64,000 nt of DNA from contig CM068367.1 of assembly GCA_034769895.1 (NCBI GenBank), positions 1,316,603,046 through 1,316,667,045 of the forward strand. Direction: 5' to 3'. Under the pieces are notes generated by a model. It was not told the DNA's origin. It saw only the letters and a list, made by a program, of their open reading frames with translations, and made no database searches. Below, one piece after another: positions 10,488-20,970 of the stretch. A program made the position numbers and the translations under genes. Source of the stretch: Magicicada septendecula (taxonomy: Eukaryota > Arthropoda > Insecta > Hemiptera > Cicadidae). The stretch's first letter is position 1. Each line of letters opens with the position of its first letter.

Positions 10488-10710
10488 GATGAAGGGATTG
10501 CGAGGATCGGTCAAAAATGTATAACACAAATTTTAAAATTATCTGTGTTGACGTTTCGACAATATTTATTGTCATCATCACGACCTGTGTACGGATACAA
10601 GAGAAAATACCAAACATAACAGATAATTTAATTTGTGTTAAATAATTTAAAAATAATTATTTAAAAATTTGCGTTATACTTTTTTGACCGATCCTAGCAA
10701 ACCCTTCGTC
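10488..10710. mobile_element. Small inverted-repeat (MITE-like) element, 223 bp
   Basis: The left end starts GATGAAGGGATTGC and the right end, reverse-complemented, starts GACGAAGGGTTTGC. The match continues through AGGATCGGTCAAAAA and TATAAC(A/G)CAAATTTT, giving inverted arms of roughly 45 bp with few mismatches. There is no coding capacity. The centre (10550-10581) holds a hammerhead-like motif on the minus strand. I could not find a clear target duplication, so the family is unassigned. Confidence 0.65.
10550..10581 (-). ncRNA. Hammerhead-ribozyme-like motif
   Basis: Read on the minus strand, TGATGA is followed by a perfect 6-bp stem (GACAAT, loop AAAT, ATTGTC) and then GAAACGTC. This matches the order of the hammerhead core: CUGANGA, stem II, GAAA, then a short self-complementary ACGU stem III ending in C. 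Against function, the first core C is G here, and one extra T lies between the core and stem II. It may be a decayed or non-ribozyme motif. Confidence 0.3.
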
Positions 10711-11519
10711 GTTAAAACTTGTTGAAGTTAGTTTTTTTTTTGTAAGCGCGTCCAAACATTTCAAAATGTAGGATCTGCGCTGTACCTAATACAGTATTTT
10801 GAGCCCCTTCTATTTTTTTTCCATTTGTATGTGTCTTTTGTATTCCACTTAATTTCGAAACACGTATTTGTACTTCATTTCTCATTCTGTAAGTGTCATA
10901 CGTCTGTAATAAATAAATCCAGAGCAGTCGAGTGCATCTTAATCATTTTAAATTGTTTTGATCAATCGTTCAACTTGACGATACATCCTTTGAAAAGTCT
11001 CATTTTTGTTTACAGTATTATAGTTCAAAGTAATATTTGTACTTAAATGCGGTTTTTTAAGTTATTTTTCATTCTATGACATCCGTAAGACCAGAACATT
11101 GAACGCGTTTCATGTAAAAGTATCTTCCCTTTAACTGACAGAACCTCATCCACATAATCACTGGATAAATAAGAGAACACAGCTTGTACTCCTCGAAGAT
11201 CTCTAACAATGAAATATCCTATCGAAATGAGATGTTAAAAAAAAATCCATTATTACGCTCACAAGTGCGTAGGGCAATCTCTCATATTCAAGGGTTTCCA
11301 AAGTATTTTGCGTTACTCCTGGCGAAGGACCAAAACTGGCTTATTGTATACTCAGAACCGACGAAAGCTACAAGTTTCCGAACTGTTTCTTCTTTTATTT
11401 TCAGTTGTCTGGATTATGTTGAAAAGTTTTGTTCATCAGAGCGGAATTTTCTACACCGTTTTGACTTCTCAACAACGGACAACTGAGGACACGCAAAAAA
11501 TCGTCTTTCACTGTGAACC
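10711..11519. other. AT-rich non-coding stretch
   Basis: No gene recognised. The part from about 11300 may still be BEL/Pao gag remnant on the minus strand, but the protein similarity is too weak to claim. Confidence 0.5.
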
Positions 11520-11559
11520 TGCAAGTCAACATGCAGCTGTTGCCGAACTGGTATCTTCA

Positions 11560-12423
11560 TTCTCTTCCTTGGATACTTCATCTTCATTCTCTTCATTCTC
11601 TGGTACTATCCGGATACCAGAGTACATTTCATCTAATGACTTGCTTTCCCACTCACGTTGTGTTAAACAATCAAAACGCTCTGATACCATGTGCACAATG
11701 AGAGTATCCCAGTACTGTGTTGGTTGGCCTAATGGTTTAGTGCGCGTAAATGTTTCTGTGTATTATCGAGTAATTGTCTAAGAGCTGTGGGTGATTCGGT
11801 CTGTACCTTAGCTAGGTTAAACAATGCTTTTACATGTTTATTCATTAAATATTTCTTGTTTTAATATCTACTTTCTAATAACTGCCATGGAATTTGATAA
11901 CTACTATCTGTACTTTGTAAAGACTGAACAACAAGTGCGGCTTCACCTTTTAGCGCTGATTTTAAGTAATTAAATTTCTGTACATTTGTAAGTTTGTAAG
12001 GGATTCATTTTTGTCCATTATTGATTTAAATATGTCACTGAAGGACAGCCATTCATCGTAACTCCCACTAAATGTAGGAAGCGTAGTCACAGGTAACTGT
12101 ATAGACACCTTTGCTTGTGCTGTCTGATTCTTGGTTAATGTTTCCTCATTAAGTTTCATAAATGACTCTACAGCTACTACAAGACTGACATAAACATCAT
12201 CAAAACTGACTCTTTCACTCACACACCCCTCTGACTCATCCACTAATTCTATTTGTGACTGTACTGCATCAAATTCTGTATAACACACTTCAAACCTTGC
12301 AAATCTTAATTTTAGTTGAGGTAAATCATCTGCACATTTCACGGTATTAAAATAATTCTTAAATCTTGTTAATCGTGCTTTCATTATACCACGTTCTTTA
12401 ATCAATTGTTTAATGTCAGACAT
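11560..12423 (-). pseudogene. BEL/Pao-type gag remnant
   Basis: The minus strand begins with MSDIKQLIKERGIMKARLTR and continues with LPTFSGSYDEWLSFSDIFKS. The latter is the hallmark of the BEL/Pao Gag segment (DUF1759-like). After a frameshift near 11985 it continues with YLKSALKGEAALVVQSLQST, and then around 11640-11760 with LGQPTQYWDTLIVHMVSERF and REWES, which are further Gag landmarks. In-frame stops and shifts show that the gene is dead. No pol follows on the minus strand. The 12590-12715 block upstream may be leader or LTR. Gag would have formed particles in the cytoplasm of its host cell. Confidence 0.75.
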
Positions 12424-12589
12424 TATAATTGTTGTTTTACTCTCTGCCCAGTAATTAATAACACAAACAATGCTACAGAAGTACACAGAGTAATATTGAA
12501 TGCACGGATATCAGTAGGAGAGAGATAAGGAAGCAGTATAATGACGGTACATTAATTTTGTTGATAAGAAGTGATAGTACCTTGGTACT

Positions 12590-12715
12590 CCGAACAGGGA
12601 GAAAACTGCCCTCCGCATTCGAATTACTCTTTCTTACTAACACAGCTGACAATAATTCTTTGTTCCAATCTACTGATGTCTTCTAAATTCAGTGAAAAAC
12701 TTATTTTACAATTTT
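12590..12715. repeat. BEL-associated repeat block, copy 1
   Basis: This 125-bp block reappears in the same orientation at about 14990-15090. Shared wording includes GGGAGAAAACTG, ATTACTCTTTCTTACT and CTACTGATGTCTTCTAAATTC. It lies just upstream of the gag remnant on the minus strand, so leader or LTR end is the likely identity. Confidence 0.55.
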
Positions 12716-12717
12716 TT

Positions 12718-12945
12718 TCTTATTACAGTCACGTATGAATCAAAAATATTTGTATAGAAATAAAGGGGTAGTTTATCAAGGGTAACATTAGACACAGGAA
12801 ATGCGGAACACATGTGTAGCTTTGGAAACAGTGTTTTTTGTCCAAATTGTTCAGTTTCTGTGCCAGCAGTTACGGGGTAATCAGGAACCCAGTTATTCTA
12901 ATCTCGTTTTCCACCGAGGAATATGGGTTTAATAATAATCAGAAC
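12718..12945 (+). repeat. Direct repeat of ~230 bp, left copy
   Basis: The block from CTTATTACAGTCAC to GGGTTTAATAAT is repeated at 13178-13412 in the same orientation with moderate divergence. Shared landmarks are TTCAGTTTCTGTGCCAG, GGAACCCAGTTATTCTAATC and GTTTTCCACCG. The two copies may be LTR pieces or a local duplication. Confidence 0.65.
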
Positions 12946-13177
12946 CCATTATAATAAAGTACATGAGAGACAGGGTCTTTAGCATGAATTATGGGAAAAT
13001 TGAGAGAGACGTGGAGACTGGAATTCAGAAAACGCTGGAAAACGTTATAAACATTTTTATAATATTGACGAAAAACACGGAAAATCTCATAATACACATT
13101 TTGTGTGGAATACCATGTCCACTTTCAGGAGTGTAACAGATGGGCCCACTTTTATGACTGCCCGACAATAGGCTGTC

Positions 13178-13412
13178 TCTTATTACAGTCACATAAGAAT
13201 AAAAATATTTGTACACAAGTAAAAGGGTGTTTAATCAAGGCTAACATTAGACAGATAATGCGGAACACGTGTATAGCCTTGGAAACAATGTTTTCTGTGC
13301 AAACTGTTCAGTTTCTGTGCCAGTAGTTACAGGGTAATAAGGAACCCAGTTATTCTAATCAACTTAATTCGTTTTCCACCGGGGAATATGGGTTTAATAA
13401 TTTAATCAGAAC
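13178..13412 (+). repeat. Direct repeat of ~230 bp, right copy
   Basis: Diverged copy of 12718-12945, offset by about 463 bases, with a small extra insertion (AACTTAATTC) near 13361. Confidence 0.65.
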
Positions 13413-14023
13413 CTGCTTAACACGACCGGCCGACCATAGCCTTGTGCATAACGAGTTAATTACGCAACTGGATCCTTGTTTTAATTATGTTTATCCACGT
13501 TTTCCTTCACTGGCTGTACACGCAACGTTTTGTTAATTTCATGTTCTACTTAGTTAACACGAAACGCTGAACTGTTATCTGCGTTCTGTATACCCTACTA
13601 AAGTGAACGGTACCGTTGTTGAACTTGCATTTGGATTAGTTGCAGAACGTTTAATTTTATATAATTAATCGCAGGTTCAAGGTAATTTTGTAACTTTAAC
13701 TATTCTTGCTTCGAAGTTTCTTACATTACTTCTAACATTTTTCTCCTTGTAATCATTCTGCATTAGACTGAACAATACACAAAAGTACTAATTGGCTGTT
13801 TCAAAGCTTGTTTTCGTCTTGCTTCGGATAATAGCCGAACATCTTGGAAGCAGTGCTAGAATTAGTAAATAAGGAACCAAGCGATATGCTTAGAATATGA
13901 ATGTTCGAATCTCATAACAACTGTTTGAATTTTATAGATTAGAAAAACTTTAGTTTCATGTACATTATTCATATACATTAGTTTCATATACATTACTAAA
14001 CGTTAGTTTAGTATACATTTTCA
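13413..14023. other. AT-rich non-coding stretch
   Basis: No gene or recognisable element seen. Confidence 0.5.
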
Positions 14024-14345
14024 CTTCCATGTCCGTAAGTAAATGGAAGTATGGTGATCGCGAAAAAAAATTGTGTTCGAGATAAGGGCTGATTCTGATT
14101 GTACTACCCTCAAAACATGAAGAAAATCCATTTTCCGAAAAGTGTCTGTGTGTCTGTCTGTAGAATTTTTTCTGTTGGGAACTATAACTGCCACAAATTC
14201 AGAATAAAATAATTTTTTGCATGTGTGTCCGAGTTGTAGAGGACTCAAAGCCTATTGATTTTGGTGAAGATCGGTTAAGTGGAAGGGGTAGTTTATCTGC
14301 AACGTTTTACGTTTTCACAAGAGTAAAGTGCTTAATTTTGATAAA
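14024..14345 (+). repeat. Dispersed repeat family B, short copy
   Basis: This is related to 30575-31240. It opens with an imperfect hairpin (ACTTCCAT and ATGGAAGT), then GGTGATCG and GATTCTGATTGTACTAC, a TCTGTG(T)-rich tract, and a terminal unit with GGTGAAGATCGGTTAAG and GGGGTAGTTTA. It has one copy of the terminal unit where the other locus has three. Confidence 0.6.
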
Positions 14346-14477
14346 TAAAGTATCCACATAATAATCCACTGTAGAAAGGTAGATGAAATATATACATTAA
14401 AAGGGTATTTGAAGGGGGAGGGGGTAATTTTTTCTAAATGAAAATGATAGTTGAAGGGGAGGGGATAATTTTTTATA

Positions 14478-14640
14478 TCTGTACTACGTCATCGGCAACA
14501 AAGAAGTAACTTTTATAGAAATGTTTCATTTCAATTTGTCAAACATAAAACTTGATTTACACGGAACACCTAACTTGTTAGAAATTATCGAACGGAATTC
14601 AAATAAATGATTTTATATATAAATCTCAGAACATTTATTT
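14478..14640 (+). repeat. Dispersed repeat family C, uninterrupted copy
   Basis: This is similar to 32100-32147 plus 32318-32380, with shared ATCGGCAACAAAGAAGTA and TTTCATTTC then TATATAAATCT. It lacks the 170-bp insertion present in the other copy and so acts as a natural empty site. Confidence 0.65.
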
Positions 14641-14889
14641 TAACACTTCGAAAAACTTCAGTAATAAGTAATCCTAGTAATCCTGGTAAAAAGGGACCAT
14701 TTACGACGTGAGGACACAATCCGTTTCCCGTTTGGAAAACACGTTGCGTTTAGTGACATGCCAAGCCCCCCCCCAAAAAAAAAACATGCAGTTTAATTGC
14801 GCCTTTTTCACTAGGATTTTTGTCGCACGGTAATATCTCACGTATCCGTGCTTTGCCGAACGTATTTGAAAATTTAAGTGGTCCATACA

Positions 14890-15095
14890 GCAATCACCAC
14901 GCAAAAAAATCCTCTTTCACTGTGAATCTGTTAGTCAACATGCGGATGTTTCTGAACTGGTATCTTCATTATCTTCCTTGGTATTATGAATACCGGGAGA
15001 AAACTGGCCTCTGCTGTTGGATTACTCTTTCTTACTGACACAGCTGTCAATAATTCTGTGTTCCAGTCTACTGATGTCTTCTAAATTCAAATTTT
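14890..15095 (-). repeat. Rearranged BEL/Pao-related fragment
   Basis: The left half resembles 11500-11590 (CTTTCACTGTGAA, GTCAACATGC, GAACTGGTATCTTCATT). The right half resembles 12590-12715. In the longer locus these are about 1 kb apart with gag between them, so this copy looks like the same element with its gag deleted. Confidence 0.55.
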
Positions 15096-15189
15096 ACAAC
15101 TTTTTCTGTGAAAATCTTATTCAGATTTCTGTCGATTTTAAAAACGCCTTTGTAAGGAAACGTTTTTTCATATAAGATGCCCACCTCCC

Positions 15190-15745
15190 CGTCAGATACT
15201 GGACATTTAGACCTAATTTTGATGTTCCAATTAGATCACGTTTCTCTTATACTATCGTTTGGCAACCTATCGTACCTTGTCTTTCCTAGTACCTTCCGTA
15301 ATATAGTAATTTCTATAGTTTGTCGATTTCTTTGAGTTGTTGCTGTGTCTGGCTTGGTCTCTGATGCCTAGGATATTACTGTACGTATTATGCTTTTGTA
15401 AACCCTAGTTGTTGCGTCTTGTGTGAGGTATTTATTATTCCGTATAAGGTTATTCATGCATCCAGCAATTCTTCTTGCTTTCATCAATTGATGTTCTATT
15501 TCTTCATCTGCCCTGTTGTTACTTATACGCCTTGTTCCTAAGTAGTCTATCTGCATTACTCGTTTCTATTATTCTGTCATTCATCAGAAACTTACACCTT
15601 AATGGGTCATGTGAAATTGTAATTAATTTTGCTTTCTCTTCCGCTATCTTCATGATATATTTCTGGCATGCTTTGTTAAAATTATACACAAGTCTTTTTA
15701 AGTCATTTTCATTTTCCGCTATTAAAACAACAATTTCTCGCTATG
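15190..15745 (-). pseudogene. LINE reverse-transcriptase C-terminal fragment, decayed
   Basis: The minus strand reads YLGTRRISNNRADEEIEHQL, then IAGCMNNLIRNNKYLTQDAT and VYKSIIRTVIS. Past one stop it continues with ASETKPDTATTQR and ILRKVLGKTRYDRL. These match, in order, the thumb and post-RT region of arthropod non-LTR elements. Several stops and a frameshift make it inactive. The catalytic YADD segment is not present. Confidence 0.75.
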
Positions 15746-16885
15746 GTCATTACCGTATTCCAATTCGGAGGCTGTCTGTTGCTTCTTTGAGCCATCCATA
15801 TTTTTCCAGTGGATAGGTGGCTAACCTTGTCCACCAACCCTCCTCTTTTACCCGGGTTTAGGACCGGCAGTGGTATCCAATGTGCTATTCAATCCACACA
15901 TTTTCAATTACCACAGGCGGAGTAGATTACATATCAAGACTGGATGACACAAGGCTAGTGAAAAGGCAACAAGAATTACATTACATGCTCCACCATAAAA
16001 TGGACTAAACATTTGGTGTATCTAAACGCAAAAAGTAAGTTGAAACTAAAAACAATGGTGTCCTCAATCATTGAAAGCTCGAAAGCTTACAAGCGGGATC
16101 ACTGTCAATACGCATAGATCCTACAGACGTTAAATATGCAAGCTCGACAAATGATCCAGTTTAGAATTCATGTACTCTGAGGACGGGATACAGGCGAATG
16201 CTAGATGCACTTCAAATAGGAAGCGTACTGGGTCCTTATGTAGACTCAGTAGGCTTACTCTCAAACATAGTAAACAATAGACAAAACACATAAGGAAAGT
16301 CTTATAACTTCAGTGAAAAACCTTTTTTTACATAGGCAGATTTTTGTTGTTGCCAAAACGGTATTAAAATTTCTGTCAAATCTAAGAAAGCCTTTGTCAC
16401 GCATGGTTCCTTTTTAGCTCAAAGGCAGTATCGCAACGACACGCTGTTTGATCTTGCTGAACTTCTCTGTATCAAAAGAAATGTCGAGATTACAGTGAAA
16501 GAGAACGTTCACTTAAATAAGTTCAAGCATTCGTTAATCGTAAAGAAGGAAAATTTTGCTTTACTATATACGGTGTTTGTGTGTTATAACATTGTTTATA
16601 AAACATTTTCCTGAATAAAAGAAAAAACAGGAGCAGAGGCGAATTTTACTCGATTTAATATAGAGAAAATTTTTATTTATTCTATTTGATTTTATTTATC
16701 TAATTTAACTGTTTTATGTATGGCATTTTAAAACTGCCACATCACATGATACAAAGGTAATTTTAATTTAATGTTGTTAATTAATATTTATTAATAATAT
16801 TTAAATATATTTTAAGTAACTTTTAATTTGTTCTACGACACACTGATATTCTTGCAAGGATATCTCTATAACCTATTAACTATGT
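15746..16885. other. Non-coding stretch
   Basis: No gene recognised. Scattered relic-like sequence at 15900-16280 suggests old transposon DNA, but I cannot name it. Confidence 0.5.
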
Positions 16886-16924
16886 ATTAACTCAATAAGC
16901 TTCAGATTGTTTCGTAGAATCGTC

Positions 16925-17021
<97 letters not shown>

Positions 17022-17343
17022 CTGGCACTACGGTCCCTGTAGAACCCTGGCCTGCTCAACGATTCTCCTCCATTCTTCTCTGTCCAGAGCCTTACTCTCC
17101 CAACCTGCCACTAGCATCTCCCTCAAACCCCCTTACACATCTTCACACCATCTCGTTCTCGGACGTCCTCTCCTCCTTTCCAATGCCATTTTTAGGTCTC
17201 GATCACTTCTCGTTCTCCCCACGTGCCCCAACCATCTCAACCTTTGCGCCTTCACTGCCACAACTGTGTTCGCTTTTCCATAAGCATCTTTTAGCTTACA
17301 CATTTTTTTATCCTCCATTTCTCTCCGTCCCACACTGGTCCAT
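16886..17343. repeat. Left arm of large inverted repeat
   Basis: This arm is the reverse complement, with modest divergence, of 17581-18003. Going inward it has TTCGTAGAATCGTCACC, a (CT)n tract (16927-17018), GGCACTACGGTCC, CCTGGCCTGCTCAA, and a LINE tail read on the minus strand. About 40 bp outside the CT tract are also shared. The central spacer is about 237 bp. Confidence 0.85.
16927..17018. repeat. (CT)n microsatellite
   Basis: About 46 CT units with one T interruption near 16957. The long Ser/Leu open frame through it is an artefact. Confidence 0.95.
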
Positions 17344-17490
17344 AACTTCTTCTCAGAATTCTCCTCTCGAAAACACCAAGGGTTTTCAATCTTACAATTT
17401 CAGCACCCATGTCTCGCTTGCATATGTTACTACAGGTCTGATTACCGTGATGTATATTTTCTTTTGACATTTTTTTATACATTCCTGGAT
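17019..17490 (-). pseudogene. LINE 3' fragment inside left arm
   Basis: The minus strand reads VVTYASETWV, then LKTLGVFERRILRRSYGPVW in another frame, followed by VVAVKAQRLRWLGHVGRTRS and GRPRTRWCEDV. This is the post-RT end of a non-LTR retrotransposon. A frameshift lies near 17410, and the sequence before 17490 is missing. The 3' end runs into the (CT)n tract, read as (GA)n on the minus strand. Confidence 0.75.
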
Positions 17491-17580
17491 TGGAATGTAT
17501 TTTTTCATGTCTAGTAGCTTCTGTTTCCTGCTCCTATTCTTGCTTTCATTTCTTCGCTTGTTTCATTGTTTTCTGTAATT

Positions 17581-17886
17581 GTATGGACCAGTGTGAGGCG
17601 GAGAGGTGTGGAGAATAAGAAAGAATCGTGAGCTAAGAGACCCTTATGGAGAAACGGATACAGTTGCGGCAGTGAAGGCGCAAAGGTTGAGATGGTTGGA
17701 GCACGTGGTGAGAATGAGAAGTGATCGAGGCCCAAAAGAGGTATTGGAAAGGAAGCCGGAGGGAGTGAGGACGTCCGAGGAGGAAATGGTGTGAAGATGT
17801 GGAAGACGATTTGAGAGAGATGTGAGTGACACAAATGGAGGAGAATCATTGAGCAGGCCAGGGTTCTACATGGACCGTAGTGCCAG

Positions 17887-17961
<75 letters not shown>

Positions 17962-18003
17962 GACGATTCTACGAAACAACCTGAAGCTTATTGAGTTGAT
18001 GAG
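17581..18003. repeat. Right arm of large inverted repeat, with LINE tail on plus strand
   Basis: Plus-strand translation gives DTVAAVKAQRLRWLEHVVRM and RSDRGPKEVLE, the same LINE segment as the left arm. The homology starts abruptly at TATGGACCAGTG (17581). The LINE piece ends in (GA)n at 17891-17960 and is followed by GGTGACGATTCTACGAAACA, the mirror of the left arm's outer sequence. Confidence 0.85.
17891..17960. repeat. (GA)n microsatellite
   Basis: About 35 GA units. It is the inverted counterpart of the (CT)n tract at 16927-17018, but shorter. Confidence 0.95.
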
Positions 18004-18072
18004 AGAATATTGTATTCAGATGTTGGTTTTAAATTCTGTTTAATCTGATATTCGTCATTGAGTTTTAAGATT

Positions 18073-18430
18073 TTTCAAAATTTAGGTAGCCTACCACTTT
18101 TTGGGCCCTAATGTCTCAAAACATTGAAATTTTCAAAGTAGAACGCTACATTCTTCTTGAGGTTAAAAGTCTCAGTAATTCGATACTTTATTTGGATTCT
18201 TGTCATTTCCAACAAAATGTCATTTCTTGCCCCCTACTTTTGGGGTGGATCAATCTAAAAAACAATAGGGTCTGTGGGGGTAAAGTTTCGCATTCCAAGT
18301 TTTACGAAAATCCGTTGACACGTTCAAAAGTTATCGTGAGGCATATCCACATAGACAGATAGACACATAGACAAACGGAAAATTGTCACACGTTCGAGTT
18401 AAAATCGAGAACTCGGTTCGCTCTTCAAAA
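18073..18430 (+). repeat. Dispersed repeat family A, copy 2
   Basis: Diverged relative of 9790-10290, in the same orientation and with the same landmarks, including the GACA-rich tail at about 18350-18375. Confidence 0.6.
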
Positions 18431-18947
18431 AACTTATCAGAATATATTTCTAAAATTACGAGTGTTCACATAAAATTAATAAGGAATTACGGTTGTGTAG
18501 GTGGGAGATTTCATCCCTTACTGCAAAGTACTGTAGTTGGGACGGCAAAATCAGACAGAGTCGACTGGACGTCGGTCAGCATTAATTTGTTGAGTTGAGG
18601 CAGCACGTTTGGTTACGGGTGATGTAACCTGGGTGAGTGCTAAAAGGTTGCAGACTTTGGAATTCCTGATAGTCCGACCTTACAGAAATCAATGTCAGCG
18701 GATAACGTTTTGCTAACCCGACTCGCTCTAATAAACGTTCACTTTGCTATTTCTAATCTTCATTAAACTAGAAATTTATATTTATAACTACAGTACGATT
18801 TATATACTCAATTAGTGAACAAACAAACAAAAAACAATGAATCTGTATCTTTTTGCAAAATAAGCTGCATATTTAATTAACCATATAAACACATAATTGT
18901 AATCTGTTCGGCTCAAAGAAACTACAACATAATACTACATACTGATA

Positions 18948-18950
<3 letters not shown>

Positions 18951-18984
<34 letters not shown>
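18951..18984. repeat. (AT)n microsatellite
   Basis: Seventeen AT units. Confidence 0.95.
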
Positions 18985-18986
<2 letters not shown>

Positions 18987-19084
18987 TCTTTCTCCCCACC
19001 ACACACCCACTATTCATATACAGAAGAGTGTATGTGTAAAGAACAAAAGGTTGTCCCGATAAATAAAAAGGGTAATATGAACAT

Positions 19085-19182
19085 AATGTTCAGTAAAATT
19101 ATTACCCGGGCTTTGGTCCGTGGTCCTCTTGTTCTTGTTATAAATGCGACGTTTCGTCTGCAACTGCGGCAGTCACCTTCAA
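19085..19182 (-). repeat. Hammerhead-like repeat family D, copy 1
   Basis: The minus strand carries TTGAAGG, then T and a stem GACTGC ... GCAGAC (one mismatched pair), then GAAACGTC, followed by TTATAACAAGA and GGACCACGG. The same layout recurs at 19250-19345, 19840-19935 and 25470-25590. Function is unknown. The ribozyme core is imperfect here: the first C is T, and A is replaced by G in GAAGG. Confidence 0.5.
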
Positions 19183-19249
19183 TGGGTATTCCGTTTTGCT
19201 ACTCTAGCGACTGACGACGAGTAATGCCACGACGTGCTGACAGTTGCCG

Positions 19250-19345
19250 GAGGAGCAGAACAGAAGACCCAATGAAGATGACTGCAGTCGAAACATCTGG
19301 ACCAATAACAAGAGCACCACGGCCCAAGAGCCCGGATGTTGATTC
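19250..19345 (+). repeat. Hammerhead-like repeat family D, copy 2
   Basis: The plus strand reads GGAGCAGAACAGAAGACCCA, then TGAAGA, T, GACTGCAGTC and GAAACATC (19273-19297), followed by AATAACAAGAGCACCACGGC. It is inverted relative to copy 1 about 70 bp away. The stem II loop is deleted compared with the other copies. Confidence 0.55.
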
Positions 19346-19839
19346 CTGTCGTAAAAGCTTTAATGTTATGAAGAACACAACGAACGATTAATAAGGAATT
19401 ATAAATACAACAGCTGAGAGAGCAGCCTAAAATTTATGGTAAAGGTCCCATGGTTGCTGCGAATGAAGTGAAACATTCGTGTAAAGCAGTAACATATAGG
19501 TGAAACGTAATACCAGACTTTGTCCATCATTTGAGATCCTTTGAGGAATATTACGAAGGGTAACAAATTGCCGTTCTGTTTATAACGTTTTGAATTACCA
19601 TACGCTTTCTTCTGTGACTTACTAATCAGAAGCTTAGAAACTAATCAAGGGAGTAACATCACAACAACAGACTGTTCTAAGGATAACACCGAAATACAAG
19701 GAAACGGTTAAACGGATTCGCAATAAAAATAGAATAGACGCTACCGTTTACAGAATTCATAAAATAAAATGAAAATAGACAGGCCTTTTAATGAAGGGAG
19801 AAGATGACATACGGTTACCATCGAAACCGTTACATTGAT

Positions 19840-19935
19840 AATAAATAAAGCCTTAATTACAACAGCCGCAGGTGCAGTCAAAATGTCTGGAATTATAACA
19901 ATAAGAGCACGGCACCAACAGCCCAGAAATAATTT
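19840..19935 (+). repeat. Hammerhead-like repeat family D, copy 3 (degenerate)
   Basis: It keeps GTGCAGTC, AAAATGTCTGG and TTATAACAATAAGAGCACGG but has lost the 5' core half. The downstream CCATAAAAGTTTTG is also similar to sequence after copy 2. Confidence 0.45.
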
Positions 19936-20402
19936 ACTGAAGTTGACTCCGACCATAAAAGTTTTGAAAAATTGAGGGAAAAACTGTTTATCTATTACAA
20001 AAGGGGTCAGCTCAGTATGACCAACGGGCCAAATCCCCAACACCACCCCTCAAACAGTTGATTCATACGAGCCGCGAGATAATCGTTTCTTTAGTTTTAG
20101 AATGTCAAAAATAAATTAATGATGACCATTTAAATGATGAGATCATAAATTCAATTTTTGTACCCATAAAAAATTTATTTAAATACGGACACATTAATCG
20201 TCGAAGTATTGTTCATATAACAACCGCCTCGCCTTCTTTTGTTATAAATGATTTGGGAAAACATTTTTTCTTTTAAGTAACTTCCTACAGATTTATCCCT
20301 ACTTTTGCTTCTTCGCTCACTAAGCCTAAAAGTATTTAAGGCCACAAAGCAAAAAAAAAAACCAATTCACTGTCGCGGGCCACTCAATATTACTCTACAA
20401 GC

Positions 20403-20970
20403 GTGCTGGTTATCACTATGGTACAGCGTGTTGAGGGTGAAGAAATTCTGAAGAGAGTTCAGCTCAGAATAGCGTTAAAGATGACAAGCGCCTGCAGAAC
20501 GGTATCGCTAAAAACAATTCACGTGATAACTGTGACGATTCAGAGAAGGAGTGAGGAGGCGACAGAGGGAGGCACAAATAGAGGGCTGGCACACGACAAT
20601 TAGAACGTGGCAAAGTAATAAAAATACAGGAAATATACAGTGAACAAAGGATTTCATACCGGACACGGAAGAATGGGCAAGCGTGACCAAAAAAGTTGTA
20701 CTATTACGTCACGCAAATGTTAACTATTCATGGGGCATTCAAAGTTTATACAAAAAGGATGCATAACAGCAGCTGTTGTGAAGATACAGTTTAATGGAAG
20801 ATGCATGTTTCCACTGCCCCCGACGGAAGAATTACAGACAGGAGGCATACAGTAACTTAACTATGACCGTGACAAAGGGTGTCCTGCAAAGTGTTATAAA
20901 ATGTATCATTATCTTCGATGCAAGAAAAATAATCGACCAAAGAAAGAATCAAAGAATGTGTGTAAGGACA
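20403..20970 (+). pseudogene. LINE C-terminal fragment, frameshifted
   Basis: The frame opens with ILKRVQLRIALKMTSACRTV, which matches the post-RT 'QR..L.R..SAYRTVS' segment of Jockey/R1/I-like LINEs. Further on, other frames give MGHSKFIQKG and MEDACFHCPRRKNYRQEAYS, the terminal zinc-like 'C..C...H' region of the same protein class. At least two frameshifts separate them. No catalytic domain remains. Confidence 0.65.

Noticed and set aside
16907..17467. 186-residue open frame through the (CT)n tract
   Set aside because: The first third is Ser/Leu from the dinucleotide repeat, and the rest is the antisense of a LINE tail. Not a gene.
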